Shown here: in pieces, positions 1-8,433 of the stretch
How the letters are laid out: every line of letters starts with the position of its first letter
How positions within the stretch are numbered: the first letter of the stretch is position 1
Assembly (NCBI GenBank): GCA_049514435.1
Contig: JBEKVB010000001.1
Coordinates: 124,001 to 188,000, forward strand
Reading direction: 5' to 3'
DNA length: 64,000 bases
Source of the DNA: UBA4810 sp002479215
GTDB lineage: Bacteria; Desulfobacterota; Syntrophia; Syntrophales; Smithellaceae
The notes under the pieces: generated by a model
Databases searched by the model: none
Told to the model about the DNA's origin: nothing
Seen by the model: only the letters and a program-made list of their open reading frames with translations
Translations under genes and position numbers: made by a program

Positions 1-379
1 CATCTCTACCGAAATTTTGCCTTACTTCCGTAAGATGGCACCGAACAGTGTAACGAGCATCGATGATCTGAACGTCGTCCCTGGCACCCCGTTGTTCCGA
101 AGCCGTATGTACTTATTCGGAATAATACCCACCGACCATTCCGACGTAACCCTTTTGGAATTGGACAAGTGTAGAGGATTTGTTGAACAGTCTCCCCTGG
201 GATCGATGACTCTCTGGCATCACTAAAGAAGGATAAGCAACGGTGCAAACGGTTGCACACTTACGGACATTCTTACCTTTCAGCCACGGATGAGCCGGAG
301 ACTTGTTGCTTGGTTTATTGGTCGCGTTTTTAAGCACCGTCATGCCGTACTTAAACGATACCTCGGGCCAGCCGTCTAA
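1..379 (+). pseudogene. SRPBCC/polyketide-cyclase-like protein, 5' end off window, in-frame stop
   Basis: One reading frame (codons starting at position 2) runs from the window edge to a TAA at 377-379 and is broken only by a TAA at 224-226. Read through, it looks like the C-terminal part of a ligand-binding SRPBCC domain: the segment before the stop ends in SPLGSMTLWHH, and the segment after it has the pattern GCTLTDILTFQP, as in the usual 'W.H...f...g.gT.l.D.v.y' block. A GAA-to-TAA change would restore a glutamate. The family binds small hydrophobic ligands, but no function can be named. The 5' end lies outside the window. It could be a genuine pseudogene or a sequence error. Confidence 0.6.
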
Positions 380-430
380 ACACGGCGCTCAAGGCGGGCG
401 CGCAAAAGCAGCGCACAGCTTAGCTCTGCG

Positions 431-1705
431 TTATTTTTTCGGGCGCTTTTTCACTATTTTCTCTTCTTTTGATTCGTCATACTGGGCAATGATATCTTTA
501 AGTTCCATGTCGTGATCTTCCAGAATCACATAACGCTGTTCATCGTCGTCACCGGCGGTTAATTTTGAGGCGTCGTCGGTTTTGTAGGCGTCATCTACAG
601 AGGACATATAAATTACATCCTGAACGGCGTTGGGATCGATAAGGGAGGAAACGTAATCCTTTTCCTTGGAAGAATCCGCCCCCATGCCGAAACTCTTATA
701 GGGATGGACAAACGAGGAACGTTCATTGATAAATTCCTTTTCATAAAGGTTCATCGTGAACATGCCCTCATTTCTGCTCGTAAGCATGATCGTTTCTAAT
801 TGTGTCAGCTTGTTTTCTCGAATACTGCTCTGAACCGATGGTGTCCCCTTTAAGATAGAAAGAATAGGCACGCGGAAACCGACTTTTTTAATAAGGGTCA
901 ATTGCTGAACAATAAGCCAGGAAAGAGTTGAAGCGAACTGGTAGCGAATGACATCCTGATTCTCACCGGTAACGCAGTTGTTGATCCGATAAACCGCATC
1001 TTCAGCAGTGGCTGCGTGCAGTGTCGCGAAAACGAGGTGCCCAGACTCGGCGGCATTGAGGGTTAGTCGAATTGTATCCGGTTCTCTTAATTCTCCTACG
1101 AAGATCACATCGGGATTTTCTCTCAGAACATCCAGAAGTCCTTGGTTGAAGGAAGGGACGTGGACACCGACTTCGCGCTGTTCGATGAAAGATTTCTTAG
1201 GTTTAAACCTGTATTCAATCGGATCTTCAATTGTTATGATATGGGTGGGTCTAGTTCGGTTGATTTCTTCAATAATGGCGGCAATGGTGGTCGATTTGCC
1301 AAAACCCGTACTTCCACAAACCAGTATAAGGCCGGATTGAAGTTCAACTATCTGGTTAAGCGATGGATGCAGGTTGAGCGAAGTTAAATCAGGAATCGTT
1401 TCCGGAAGCAGACGTATAGCAAGACTCAACCCACGGGTTGTATAAAACGCATTGATTCTAACACGCACATGGTTGAAAGAAAGGGCGAAATCAACAGACC
1501 ATCTTTTTCTGAGCATTTGCAGTTGCCGGTCGCTCAACATTTCTTTGACCATAGCGTCTATTTCCGTATGCGACCATTTAATATTTTTATCAAAATGGAT
1601 GACGCCGTCTCTACGGAAGATCAAAGGAAAACCTCCCGTAATGTGGAGGTCGGAAAGTCTTTGCTTGATGGCGGCTAGGATTAAATCTGTAAAACGCTGA
1701 TTCAT
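431..1705 (-). CDS. PilT/PilU-like type IV pilus retraction ATPase
   Basis: This 424-residue secretion-superfamily ATPase probably powers pilus retraction at the inner membrane. It carries an N-terminal SDLHIT block (residues 18-23), Walker A GSTGFGKST (131-139), an Asp box ITIEDPIEY (157-165), a Walker B region DVIFVGELRE (199-208) and the His box ending in FATLH (226-230). The C-terminus is longer than in ordinary PilT and very acidic, ending in a basic tail; PilU-type paralogues are often extended, so PilU is as likely as PilT. It is monocistronic here, with a good sigma-70 promoter 80 bp upstream, and no other pilus gene is in the window. Confidence 0.9.
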   Translation of the reverse strand: MNQRFTDLILAAIKQRLSDLHITGGFPLIFRRDGVIHFDKNIKWSHTEIDAMVKEMLSDRQLQMLRKRWSVDFALSFNHVRVRINAFYTTRGLSLAIRLLPETIPDLTSLNLHPSLNQIVELQSGLILVCGSTGFGKSTTIAAIIEEINRTRPTHIITIEDPIEYRFKPKKSFIEQREVGVHVPSFNQGLLDVLRENPDVIFVGELREPDTIRLTLNAAESGHLVFATLHAATAEDAVYRINNCVTGENQDVIRYQFASTLSWLIVQQLTLIKKVGFRVPILSILKGTPSVQSSIRENKLTQLETIMLTSRNEGMFTMNLYEKEFINERSSFVHPYKSFGMGADSSKEKDYVSSLIDPNAVQDVIYMSSVDDAYKTDDASKLTAGDDDEQRYVILEDHDMELKDIIAQYDESKEEKIVKKRPKK

Positions 1706-1787
1706 ATTTACTTCCTAAGAGACTATTCGCGCTATCGCTATAATGATTATATGTTTCCTCTCCGAAAAAACTGTATCCAGTTTCCTA

Positions 1788-1816
1788 ACTATATGAAAAT
1801 GGTGCATATGTGTCAA
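1788..1816 (-). promoter_or_regulatory. Sigma-70 promoter for the PilT-like gene
   Basis: On the minus strand a perfect -35 TTGACA (1816-1811) and a -10 TATAGT (1793-1788) are separated by 17 bp. Transcription would start near 1781, giving a leader of about 75 nt before the ATG at 1705. Confidence 0.65.
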
Positions 1817-1981
1817 GAAAATTAAACAACATGATATCGCAGTTTCAGCGTAAAAACTTATTAGCTTGGTTGAGAAAATATAAGGTCAATAGCATGGATT
1901 TTTGATTAACCATAACATTGTCGGTTATTAATGACTCGATAATATTTTAAAGATCGTCGAAAATGATTATTTACTTTTTTC

Positions 1982-2010
1982 TTGACTTTTTCCGCATATT
2001 TGCTCTATAT
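1982..2010 (+). promoter_or_regulatory. Sigma-70 promoter for the liv-type operon
   Basis: TTGACT (1982-1987), a 17-bp spacer and CTATAT (2005-2010) match the sigma-70 consensus well. The predicted start near 2017 leaves an untranslated leader of roughly 215 nt before livK. The 526-bp gap 1706-2231 holds this promoter, the divergent pilT promoter and the leader; no open frame in it looks coding. Confidence 0.6.
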
Positions 2011-2103
2011 GCGCCATACAAGCGGAATGAATGGGTATGATTGAGAAATTGGTTTTTAAAAGGGCAGCTTTTATATACTTTTTTGGCTTTATCAAAAGAG
2101 GGG

Positions 2104-2181
2104 TCTGCCTGATAGAGTTATGACCGGTTATATAAGGGGAAAAACCGTGGGCAGATAAATATCAGCCCACGGTTTTTTTTT
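2104..2181 (+). terminator. Terminator hairpin in livK leader, possible attenuator
   Basis: Stem ACCGTGGGC (2144-2152) and GCCCACGGT (2165-2173) encloses a 12-nt loop and runs into a T tract (2173-2181), a classical intrinsic terminator. It lies between the predicted promoter and livK, about 50 bp before the start codon. TCTGCC (2104-2109) could pair with GGCAGA (2150-2155) and CTGATA (2109-2114) with TATCAG (2160-2165); either pairing would compete with the terminator stem. The hairpin is clear; attenuation is inferred. It could instead end a short independent RNA. Confidence 0.6.
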
Positions 2182-2231
2182 GTCGTGAAGCTTGGGAAAT
2201 AAATATTGGGAATAATAAAGGGAGGGGGAAA

Positions 2232-3437
2232 ATGAAAAATAGGATTGGTATTTTAATTACATTGATGGTTACTGTTTTCTTGTTTACCGCTCTTATAAAT
2301 GCACAGGCCAAGACGATCAAAGTAGGCGCGGCTATCAATTTGACTGGTCCGGCTTCGACTTGGGGTCAGTTTCATGAAAAAGGTCAGCGCGATTATTTCC
2401 GCTATGTAAATGAAGTTAAGGGAGGAGTATTCGGCAATAAGATAGAAATGATTACTGTGGATACGGCGTATAAAGTGCCAGAGGCTCAGGCTGCTGTGCA
2501 GAAATTCGTTTTGCAGGATAAAGTAGATATGATCGCCACCTGGGGCGCCGGTGAAGGATTAGCGGCAAAACCAATAATTCAAAAATACAAAGTGCCGACG
2601 ATCAATTATTCCACCAGTTGGGAAATACTCGAAAAGCCGGTAGATTATATGTATCTTCCTTTCGGCAGTTATAAAATGGATTGTCACGCTGTGTTGGAAT
2701 ATATTAAAGCAATTCATAAAGGCAAAGATGCTCCCAAAGTCGGCCTTCTCACTTACAATAACACTTACGGCCGCTCAATTCACGAGCCCAGCAAAGAGTA
2801 CGCCGCTAAATTAAATATTGATATAGTTGCCATTGAGGAATTTCCACCGAAAACAGTTGATTTGAACACCGAACTGCTTCGTCTGCAGAAAAAAGGAGCG
2901 GAATATATCTTTATGCAAATGCTGCCTTCAGCGATAATAACCGCCTTCAAAAGCGCCGACCGCATTAATTTCAGGCCTCTGTTTTTGGGAACATGGACCT
3001 CCACCGATCCGGATTTCTTTAAAATGAGCGGCGGGCTGATTCGTGATAGGCTTGTTATTCAGTTTCCCGGAACGTTGCCGGGTGACAGATCCGGCGGAAT
3101 GAAGATATTGAGCGAATTATGGAAGCGTTATAAGACAGTGGAAAAATTCGACGCTTCCTATTGGGAAGGGGTTGTTGTCGGAATGATTATGGAAAGAGCA
3201 TTTATACGTGCTTATGAAAGGAGCAAAGAAATAAATCCGGAAACCATCAATGCCGCCATGGAATCATTTAAAAATGAAGATTTCGGCGGTTTGGTCCCCA
3301 ATATAACATACACTAAAGAAGATCACGGAGCGTCATTCACTGCCCGCATGGTCCAAGTAAAAGAAGACGGAACATATATACCGCTGACTAATTTTTATGT
3401 TCCGGGCAAAGACAAAATTAAATTGCTCAAGAAATAG
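2232..3437 (+). CDS. livK: ABC transporter substrate-binding protein, branched-chain amino acid type
   Basis: This 401-residue periplasmic binding protein belongs to the LivK/Peripla_BP_6 family. It has an N-terminal signal peptide (hydrophobic core about residues 8-22, cleavage after an Ala-rich stretch near 26), and the mature start KTIKVGAAINLTGPAS is typical of the family. A strong GGAGGGGG ribosome site precedes the ATG. It is the first gene of an operon with livG, an acyl-CoA synthetase, livHMF and a PaaK-like ligase. That context suggests the ligand is a carboxylic acid (aromatic or short-branched) rather than an amino acid; the specificity is inference. Confidence 0.9.
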   Translation: MKNRIGILITLMVTVFLFTALINAQAKTIKVGAAINLTGPASTWGQFHEKGQRDYFRYVNEVKGGVFGNKIEMITVDTAYKVPEAQAAVQKFVLQDKVDMIATWGAGEGLAAKPIIQKYKVPTINYSTSWEILEKPVDYMYLPFGSYKMDCHAVLEYIKAIHKGKDAPKVGLLTYNNTYGRSIHEPSKEYAAKLNIDIVAIEEFPPKTVDLNTELLRLQKKGAEYIFMQMLPSAIITAFKSADRINFRPLFLGTWTSTDPDFFKMSGGLIRDRLVIQFPGTLPGDRSGGMKILSELWKRYKTVEKFDASYWEGVVVGMIMERAFIRAYERSKEINPETINAAMESFKNEDFGGLVPNITYTKEDHGASFTARMVQVKEDGTYIPLTNFYVPGKDKIKLLKK

Positions 3438-3550
3438 TTAAGCGCAAATATTTCTTAATTGTGAAGAAACAATATGGATGCAGCAAAACCCAATTCTACG
3501 CAGGGTAAACGCCGCAGATGAATTTTTTGCGAAGTAACTGAAGGATTGTA

Positions 3551-4378
3551 ATGAAAGCTTTCCGCAGCCGGCCGTCGATAATGATCAGCAGACGAGAAGA
3601 AAATAAAAAAGCTGAGCTGGAAATTAAAAGTCTGCGCCTTACTTTTGGAGGCGTTACGGCCGTAAAAGATGTTGATCTCAACGTTCATACTGGCGAGTTG
3701 ATGGCAATCATTGGCCCGAATGGGGCTGGTAAAACCAGTCTGCTCAACTGCATCACTGGATTTTACCGCCCCCAAAAAGGCCGAATAACATTTAACGGCA
3801 CGGATATTACCGACTTACACACTCACCAGCTTGTTGATGTGGGTATCGGCAGAACATTTCAGAATATTGAGCTTTTTCCGGGGATGACGGTGCTCGCCAA
3901 TATGACGCTGGCCCGCCACATTCACTGCCATTACAGCTTTATTCATTCTTGTCTTTTTTCTCCATCCGTAAAAAAAGAAGAAATTCGCCACCGGCAAATA
4001 TTGGAAGAAATCATTGATTTTCTGGAGATGCAGTCAATTCGGAAAAAAACAGTTGGTTCTTTGCCTTACGGAATGATGAAAAGGGTTGAGTTGGGAAGGG
4101 CGCTGGCGCTGGAGCCCAAGCTGCTTATTTTGGATGAACCTTTCGCCGGAATGAATTTGGAAGAAAAGGAAGATATGGTTCGTTTTCTTCTGGAATTAAA
4201 TCAGAGATGGGGCCTGACAATGATTTTGGTGGAACATGATATGTCTATAGTCATGAATATTTCCAAGCGCATTATGGTTTTAAATTTTGGCGAAAAAATA
4301 GGGGAGGGCACGGCTGAAGAAATCAGCGGCCATCCCGAAGTTATCAGGGCATATCTGGGCGATTCCGGTATATTATAA
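3551..4378 (+). CDS. livG: ABC transporter ATP-binding protein LivG
   Basis: A 275-residue cytoplasmic ATPase subunit of the LivFGHMK-type importer. Walker A GPNGAGKT is at residues 55-62, the signature region reads LPYGMMKR (LivG proteins commonly replace LSGGQ in this way), and Walker B is LLILDEPFAGMN, followed by the switch histidine in VEHDMS. The insert between the Q loop and signature matches LivG rather than LivF. The first 20 residues are poorly conserved; an internal ATG at 3581 is an alternative, but AGGA six bases before 3551 favours the longer form. It is 113 bp downstream of livK and 24 bp upstream of the acyl-CoA synthetase. Confidence 0.9.
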   Translation: MKAFRSRPSIMISRREENKKAELEIKSLRLTFGGVTAVKDVDLNVHTGELMAIIGPNGAGKTSLLNCITGFYRPQKGRITFNGTDITDLHTHQLVDVGIGRTFQNIELFPGMTVLANMTLARHIHCHYSFIHSCLFSPSVKKEEIRHRQILEEIIDFLEMQSIRKKTVGSLPYGMMKRVELGRALALEPKLLILDEPFAGMNLEEKEDMVRFLLELNQRWGLTMILVEHDMSIVMNISKRIMVLNFGEKIGEGTAEEISGHPEVIRAYLGDSGIL

Positions 4379-4402
4379 AGATATGAAAAAGGCGTAAATA
4401 AT

Positions 4403-6331
4403 TTGGGCATTGTGACACAAAAACAATCGTACGGATATAATTTAACGATACCGCAAATCCTGACCGAAAACGCCGTCAAATACGGCGAAACAAAAACTGC
4501 TATTCGGGAAAAAGCTTACGGCATTTGGCAAAGATATAGCTGGTCTGGTTATAATAGTTATATGAAGAAAACGGCCGGTGGATTTGCTGTTCTTGATCTT
4601 CAGCGCGGGGAAACTGTTTGCCTTAATCTAGAAAATCATCCGGAATGGCTTTTTTGCGAAATTGCCGCCCATGCTCTGGGCGCAATCACACTGAATTTAT
4701 TCACATCGTCCATAGCCGAAGAATTATGCACATCTATTAAACGCGTCAATTCCTCAATCATAGTAGTTCAGGATCAAGAACAAGTAGATAAACTTCTAGA
4801 AGTTAAAGAGAAGCTGCCGCAAATCAAGAAAGTCGTATATATTGACCCCACGGGGATGACGTCTTATGAAAACGATTCTTGGCTGATCAGTTATGCACGG
4901 CTTTTAAAGGAAGGAGAAAAATTTAATTCAGAAAATAATTGCTTTGTTGATGAGGAAATAAAAAAAGGCCGGCCTGATGATATCGCCGTCATGATTCAAA
5001 CTTCGGGCACGACAGGCATTCCCAAATTAGCCGTTCTTTCCCATCGGAATTTTACGCAAATGGCTGTGCAATGGATAGATTCGGCAGGGATTAAGCCCGA
5101 AGAAAATTGGCTATCCATGTCGCCGCCGGCCTGGATAGTTGATCAGATGTGGGGTATGGGCGTGGCGCTTTCAGGTGCAATGACAATGAATTTTCCGGAA
5201 ACCGCGGAAACGGTAATTGAAGATTTTCGGGAAATTGGTCCTTCCATGTTAATTACGGCATCACGTTTTTGGGAAGATATGGCTTCGCGCATCCGCGTAA
5301 AAATATCCGATGCGGGCTGGATAAAGAAAAAATTGTTTTACTCGGGGGAGAAAATTGGTAAAGCTTACGTCAATAAAAAGGCCAAAAAAGCTGTCATCCC
5401 TTTATCGTTAAAGATTCTATATAAATTAATGTCTATCGTTGTTTACCATCCGCTTTTAGACAGGATAGGTTGCTCTCGTTTTCGGAGCGCCTTTACAGGC
5501 GGTCATCCAATCAGCCCCGATGTAATTTTGTTTTTCCGCGCCATTGGTTTGAATTTAAAACAATGCTATGGACTAACCGAAGCGGGGGGCATATTCCAAA
5601 TTCAGCCGGATAATGAAGTAAAGCTCGAGACAGTGGGGAAGCCCTTGCCGCAGACGGAAGTGAAAATTGCCGATGATCAGGAAGTTTTGGTACGCTCTGA
5701 AGCTAATTTTTCGGGTTATTATGATGATTATCAAGCAACACAGGCAGCTTATGATAATGGCTGGTTGAAAACCGGTGATGCCGGTTACATTGATAATGAT
5801 GGCCACTTATTAATAATTGGACGCAAAGAAGATATTATCCGCAATAAAAGCGGCGAGGCTTTCTCTCCTGACTTTATCGAAACACGTTTGAAGTTCAGCC
5901 CCTACATTAAAGAAGCGGTAATCTTCGGTGAGGGCCGTCCATTCATTACCGTCATGATCAATATTGATATGGGTAATGTCGGCAATTGGGCGGAAGACCG
6001 TATGATTCCCTACACGACATATATGGATCTTACGCAGCAGCCGTCAGTGGAAGAATTGATATTAAAAGAAGTATGTAAAGTTAATGAGCAGCTGCCCGAT
6101 GTAATGAAGGTCAAAAAGTTTACTTTGCTGTATAAACTTCTGGACGCTGACGAAGAGGAATTAACGCGTACCGGCAAAGTCCGGCGCCGTTTTGTTTACG
6201 GTTTATATATTAAAATCATCGAATCAATGTATCGTGATGAAAAAAATGTTAAGGTAATCGGAAAAATTCGCTACCGTGATGGGCGAATAGGCGAGATTGA
6301 AACAACAGTAAATATTATCAGGGTCAGTTGA
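4403..6331 (+). CDS. AMP-binding long-chain acyl-CoA synthetase (FadD-like)
   Basis: A 642-residue ANL-superfamily enzyme that would activate a carboxylic acid to its CoA thioester using ATP. Visible core motifs are the P-loop TSGTTGIPK (about residue 200), YGLTEAGG, and the hinge block TGDAGYIDNDGHLLIIGRKED. The start is TTG at 4403, with AAGGCG about nine bases upstream; the GTG four codons later is an alternative. Lying inside the importer operon, between livG and livH, it probably traps the imported acid as acyl-CoA. Its stop TGA overlaps the ribosome site of livH. Substrate cannot be read from sequence. Confidence 0.9.
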   Translation: MGIVTQKQSYGYNLTIPQILTENAVKYGETKTAIREKAYGIWQRYSWSGYNSYMKKTAGGFAVLDLQRGETVCLNLENHPEWLFCEIAAHALGAITLNLFTSSIAEELCTSIKRVNSSIIVVQDQEQVDKLLEVKEKLPQIKKVVYIDPTGMTSYENDSWLISYARLLKEGEKFNSENNCFVDEEIKKGRPDDIAVMIQTSGTTGIPKLAVLSHRNFTQMAVQWIDSAGIKPEENWLSMSPPAWIVDQMWGMGVALSGAMTMNFPETAETVIEDFREIGPSMLITASRFWEDMASRIRVKISDAGWIKKKLFYSGEKIGKAYVNKKAKKAVIPLSLKILYKLMSIVVYHPLLDRIGCSRFRSAFTGGHPISPDVILFFRAIGLNLKQCYGLTEAGGIFQIQPDNEVKLETVGKPLPQTEVKIADDQEVLVRSEANFSGYYDDYQATQAAYDNGWLKTGDAGYIDNDGHLLIIGRKEDIIRNKSGEAFSPDFIETRLKFSPYIKEAVIFGEGRPFITVMINIDMGNVGNWAEDRMIPYTTYMDLTQQPSVEELILKEVCKVNEQLPDVMKVKKFTLLYKLLDADEEELTRTGKVRRRFVYGLYIKIIESMYRDEKNVKVIGKIRYRDGRIGEIETTVNIIRVS

Positions 6332-6342
6332 GGAATCTATCC

Positions 6343-7221
6343 ATGGATTTTTTTCTGCAATTATTGGTTAACGGAGTTTGCGTAGGGCTTCTCTATGGTA
6401 TATCGGCGATGGGCTTTGTGATGATTTTTAAGTCCTCCAGCGTTTTGAATTTTGCTCATGGCGAACTTTTAGCCCTGGGAGCTTTCTTCTTTTTAGCGTT
6501 GATCAGTTGGGCTAAATTGCCCATATTAATTGCTTTTGTTTTGACGCTTGTTGGTAGCTTTATTTTGGGATTTCTAATTGAGAAATTTTTTCTGCGTCCG
6601 TTAATTGGAGAAAAACTGATTTTTGTCATTATGCTGACGGTAGGTTTGGCGGCGATGTTTAAAGGATTTATTCTGCTGATTTGGGGCGGAAATTTGCATA
6701 CCTATCCCGAATTTTTAAGCGAATCAATCGCACTGAAGTTGGGATCCATATATATTGCACCTGTGTACACCGCAACCCTGATTATCAGCATTATTTTCCT
6801 GGTTTTATTCGGGCTGTTTTTTAAAAAATCGGCTCAGGGAATTTATATGCGTTCCGTGGCCGATAATCAAAAAGCGGCTCTTTCTCTAGGAGTCCACGTC
6901 CGGCGGGTCTTTGCGCTATCTTGGGCTATTGCCGCGCTGGTGGCCAGCATGAGCGGCATAGTTCTCGGAATTATCAACGGTGTTAATGTACACGATTTGA
7001 GCTCGATCGGCTTAAAAGTATTTCCTGTGGTAATTTTAGGTGGGCTGGACAGCATCGGCGGCGCGATAGTAGGCGGCATTATAATCGGCCTTCTGGAAAC
7101 ATTTACCGGCGGCTACTTGTCGCCTTCACTGCGTGATGTCGTGCCTTATATTGTGCTTGTTCTTATTTTGCTGGTCAAACCTTACGGTTTGTTTGGCCTG
7201 GTAGAAATTGAAAGGGTTTAA
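6343..7221 (+). CDS. livH: ABC transporter permease LivH
   Basis: Integral membrane permease of about 292 residues with roughly eight hydrophobic segments, of the LivH type. The start is placed at ATG 6343 (MDFFLQLLVNG), the normal LivH N-terminus, with AGGA at 6331-6334 eight bases before it. An in-frame TTG at 6328 would overlap the preceding stop and lacks a ribosome site. The family EAA-like loop reads LGGLDSIGGAIVGG near the C-terminus. It abuts livM with no gap, consistent with a heteromeric LivHM channel. Confidence 0.9.
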   Translation: MDFFLQLLVNGVCVGLLYGISAMGFVMIFKSSSVLNFAHGELLALGAFFFLALISWAKLPILIAFVLTLVGSFILGFLIEKFFLRPLIGEKLIFVIMLTVGLAAMFKGFILLIWGGNLHTYPEFLSESIALKLGSIYIAPVYTATLIISIIFLVLFGLFFKKSAQGIYMRSVADNQKAALSLGVHVRRVFALSWAIAALVASMSGIVLGIINGVNVHDLSSIGLKVFPVVILGGLDSIGGAIVGGIIIGLLETFTGGYLSPSLRDVVPYIVLVLILLVKPYGLFGLVEIERV

Positions 7222-8292
7222 ATGAAAAAATTTTCCTTTCATTCTTGCGGCAATTATCGCGAAGATTATGCTGAAGAATTAAAAATATTTGAAACATATT
7301 TCGGCCGAATTTGCCTGGGATTATTTTTGATATTATTCTTTGCTGTCGCGCCTTTCGTTGTGAGCGCTTACATGCTGTATATTCTAAATATGATCGGCAT
7401 AGCGGCGATAGCCGCAATCGGGCTCAACATTCTGATCGGTTATACCGGGCAGATATCTTTGGGTCACGGAGCTTTTTTCGGAGTGGGCGCTTATGCCGCC
7501 GCTATTTTGGCCACCAGATTAGGATTGGGGTTTTATTTAGCCATACCGGCGGCGGGTATTATAACCGCCCTTGTCGGTATGATCTTTGGTATTCCTTCGG
7601 GACGTTTAAAAGGGCTTTATTTGACTATTGCCACCCTTGCCGGACAGTTTATCATTGAATATGTTTTGATTCATTGGGATAGCCTAACCAAAGGAACGAT
7701 GGGCATTACTTTGCCCGCGCCGAAAATTATCCAGTGGGAAATTGCCGGAGATAAAGCATTTTTCTTTTTGATTTTTATCAGCCTGGTTCTAATGACCTGG
7801 TTTGCAGTAAACATTATGCGCAGTAAGTACGGCCGGGCTTTCATCGCCATCCGCGACAACGACCGCGCGGCAGAAGGTATGGGTATTCCCATTTTCAGGT
7901 ATAAATTGTTGTCTTTTGCGATCAGCTCCTTTTATGCCGGTTTTGCCGGAGCGCTTTGGGCTTATTATATGATAAGCATAACTACGGAACCATTTAATCT
8001 GGGGCTCTCCGTTGAATTTATCGCGATGGTCATAATCGGCGGATTGGGAAACATTCCCGGCGCTATTTTCGGTGCCACTTTTATTACTTTATTAAATGAA
8101 TTTTTGAGGTTTTTTACCGGGCTTCTCATGAATATCGGCTTTGTCGTGAGCTTTGGCTTGAATATGGCGCCGCTTAGAGAATTTACTTTTGGGCTGGTTA
8201 TTGTTTTATTTATATTGCTGGAACCGCGAGGACTGGCCGAACTATGGCGAATTGCCCGCTCCAGTTTCCGGCTGTGGCCTTTTTCGTATTAG
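7222..8292 (+). CDS. livM: ABC transporter permease LivM
   Basis: A 356-residue membrane permease, second channel subunit of the importer. After a soluble N-terminal stretch of about 30 residues come multiple membrane helices with the LivM landmarks GYTGQISLGHGAFFGVGAY and IGGLGNIPGAIFGA. It starts directly after the livH stop and is followed by a 141-bp gap with tandem hairpin units before livF. Confidence 0.92.
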   Translation: MKKFSFHSCGNYREDYAEELKIFETYFGRICLGLFLILFFAVAPFVVSAYMLYILNMIGIAAIAAIGLNILIGYTGQISLGHGAFFGVGAYAAAILATRLGLGFYLAIPAAGIITALVGMIFGIPSGRLKGLYLTIATLAGQFIIEYVLIHWDSLTKGTMGITLPAPKIIQWEIAGDKAFFFLIFISLVLMTWFAVNIMRSKYGRAFIAIRDNDRAAEGMGIPIFRYKLLSFAISSFYAGFAGALWAYYMISITTEPFNLGLSVEFIAMVIIGGLGNIPGAIFGATFITLLNEFLRFFTGLLMNIGFVVSFGLNMAPLREFTFGLVIVLFILLEPRGLAELWRIARSSFRLWPFSY

Positions 8293-8298
8293 AAAATA

Positions 8299-8426
8299 GT
8301 ATTTGCATTTTTATAAAAAGCAAATACGTAAATTTTCTTATCCCGCATAGCGGGATTAGTAAGTTAGCCTTTGCTTTCTGGTAGAAAGCAAATACGTTAA
8401 CACTTATCCCGTTTATCGGGGTTAGG
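8299..8426 (+). repeat. Tandem two-hairpin repeat unit, two copies, period about 68 bp
   Basis: The livM-livF gap holds two diverged copies of one unit. GCAAATACGT recurs at 8320-8329 and 8388-8397, each followed by a CCCG/CGGG hairpin (TCCCGCATAGCGGGA at 8341-8355 and a CCCG-TTTAT-CGGG hairpin near 8408-8420). Each GCAAATACGT is also the right arm, or just right of the arm, of a second hairpin (8299-8327 and 8373-8389). The last hairpin ends about 14 bp before the livF ATG and could affect its translation. Confidence 0.6.
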
Positions 8427-8433
8427 ATAAAAA

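Noticed and set aside
1706..1981. Possible small genes in the pilT-livK gap.
   Set aside because: No frame with a start, ribosome site and coding bias; only promoters and the leader hairpin are supported.
6328..6342. TTG 6328 as the livH start.
   Set aside because: It overlaps the preceding stop and lacks a ribosome site; ATG 6343 has AGGA at good distance and matches LivH N-termini.
8299..8426. CRISPR-like array.
   Set aside because: Only two imperfect units, no spacers of fixed size, no cas genes.
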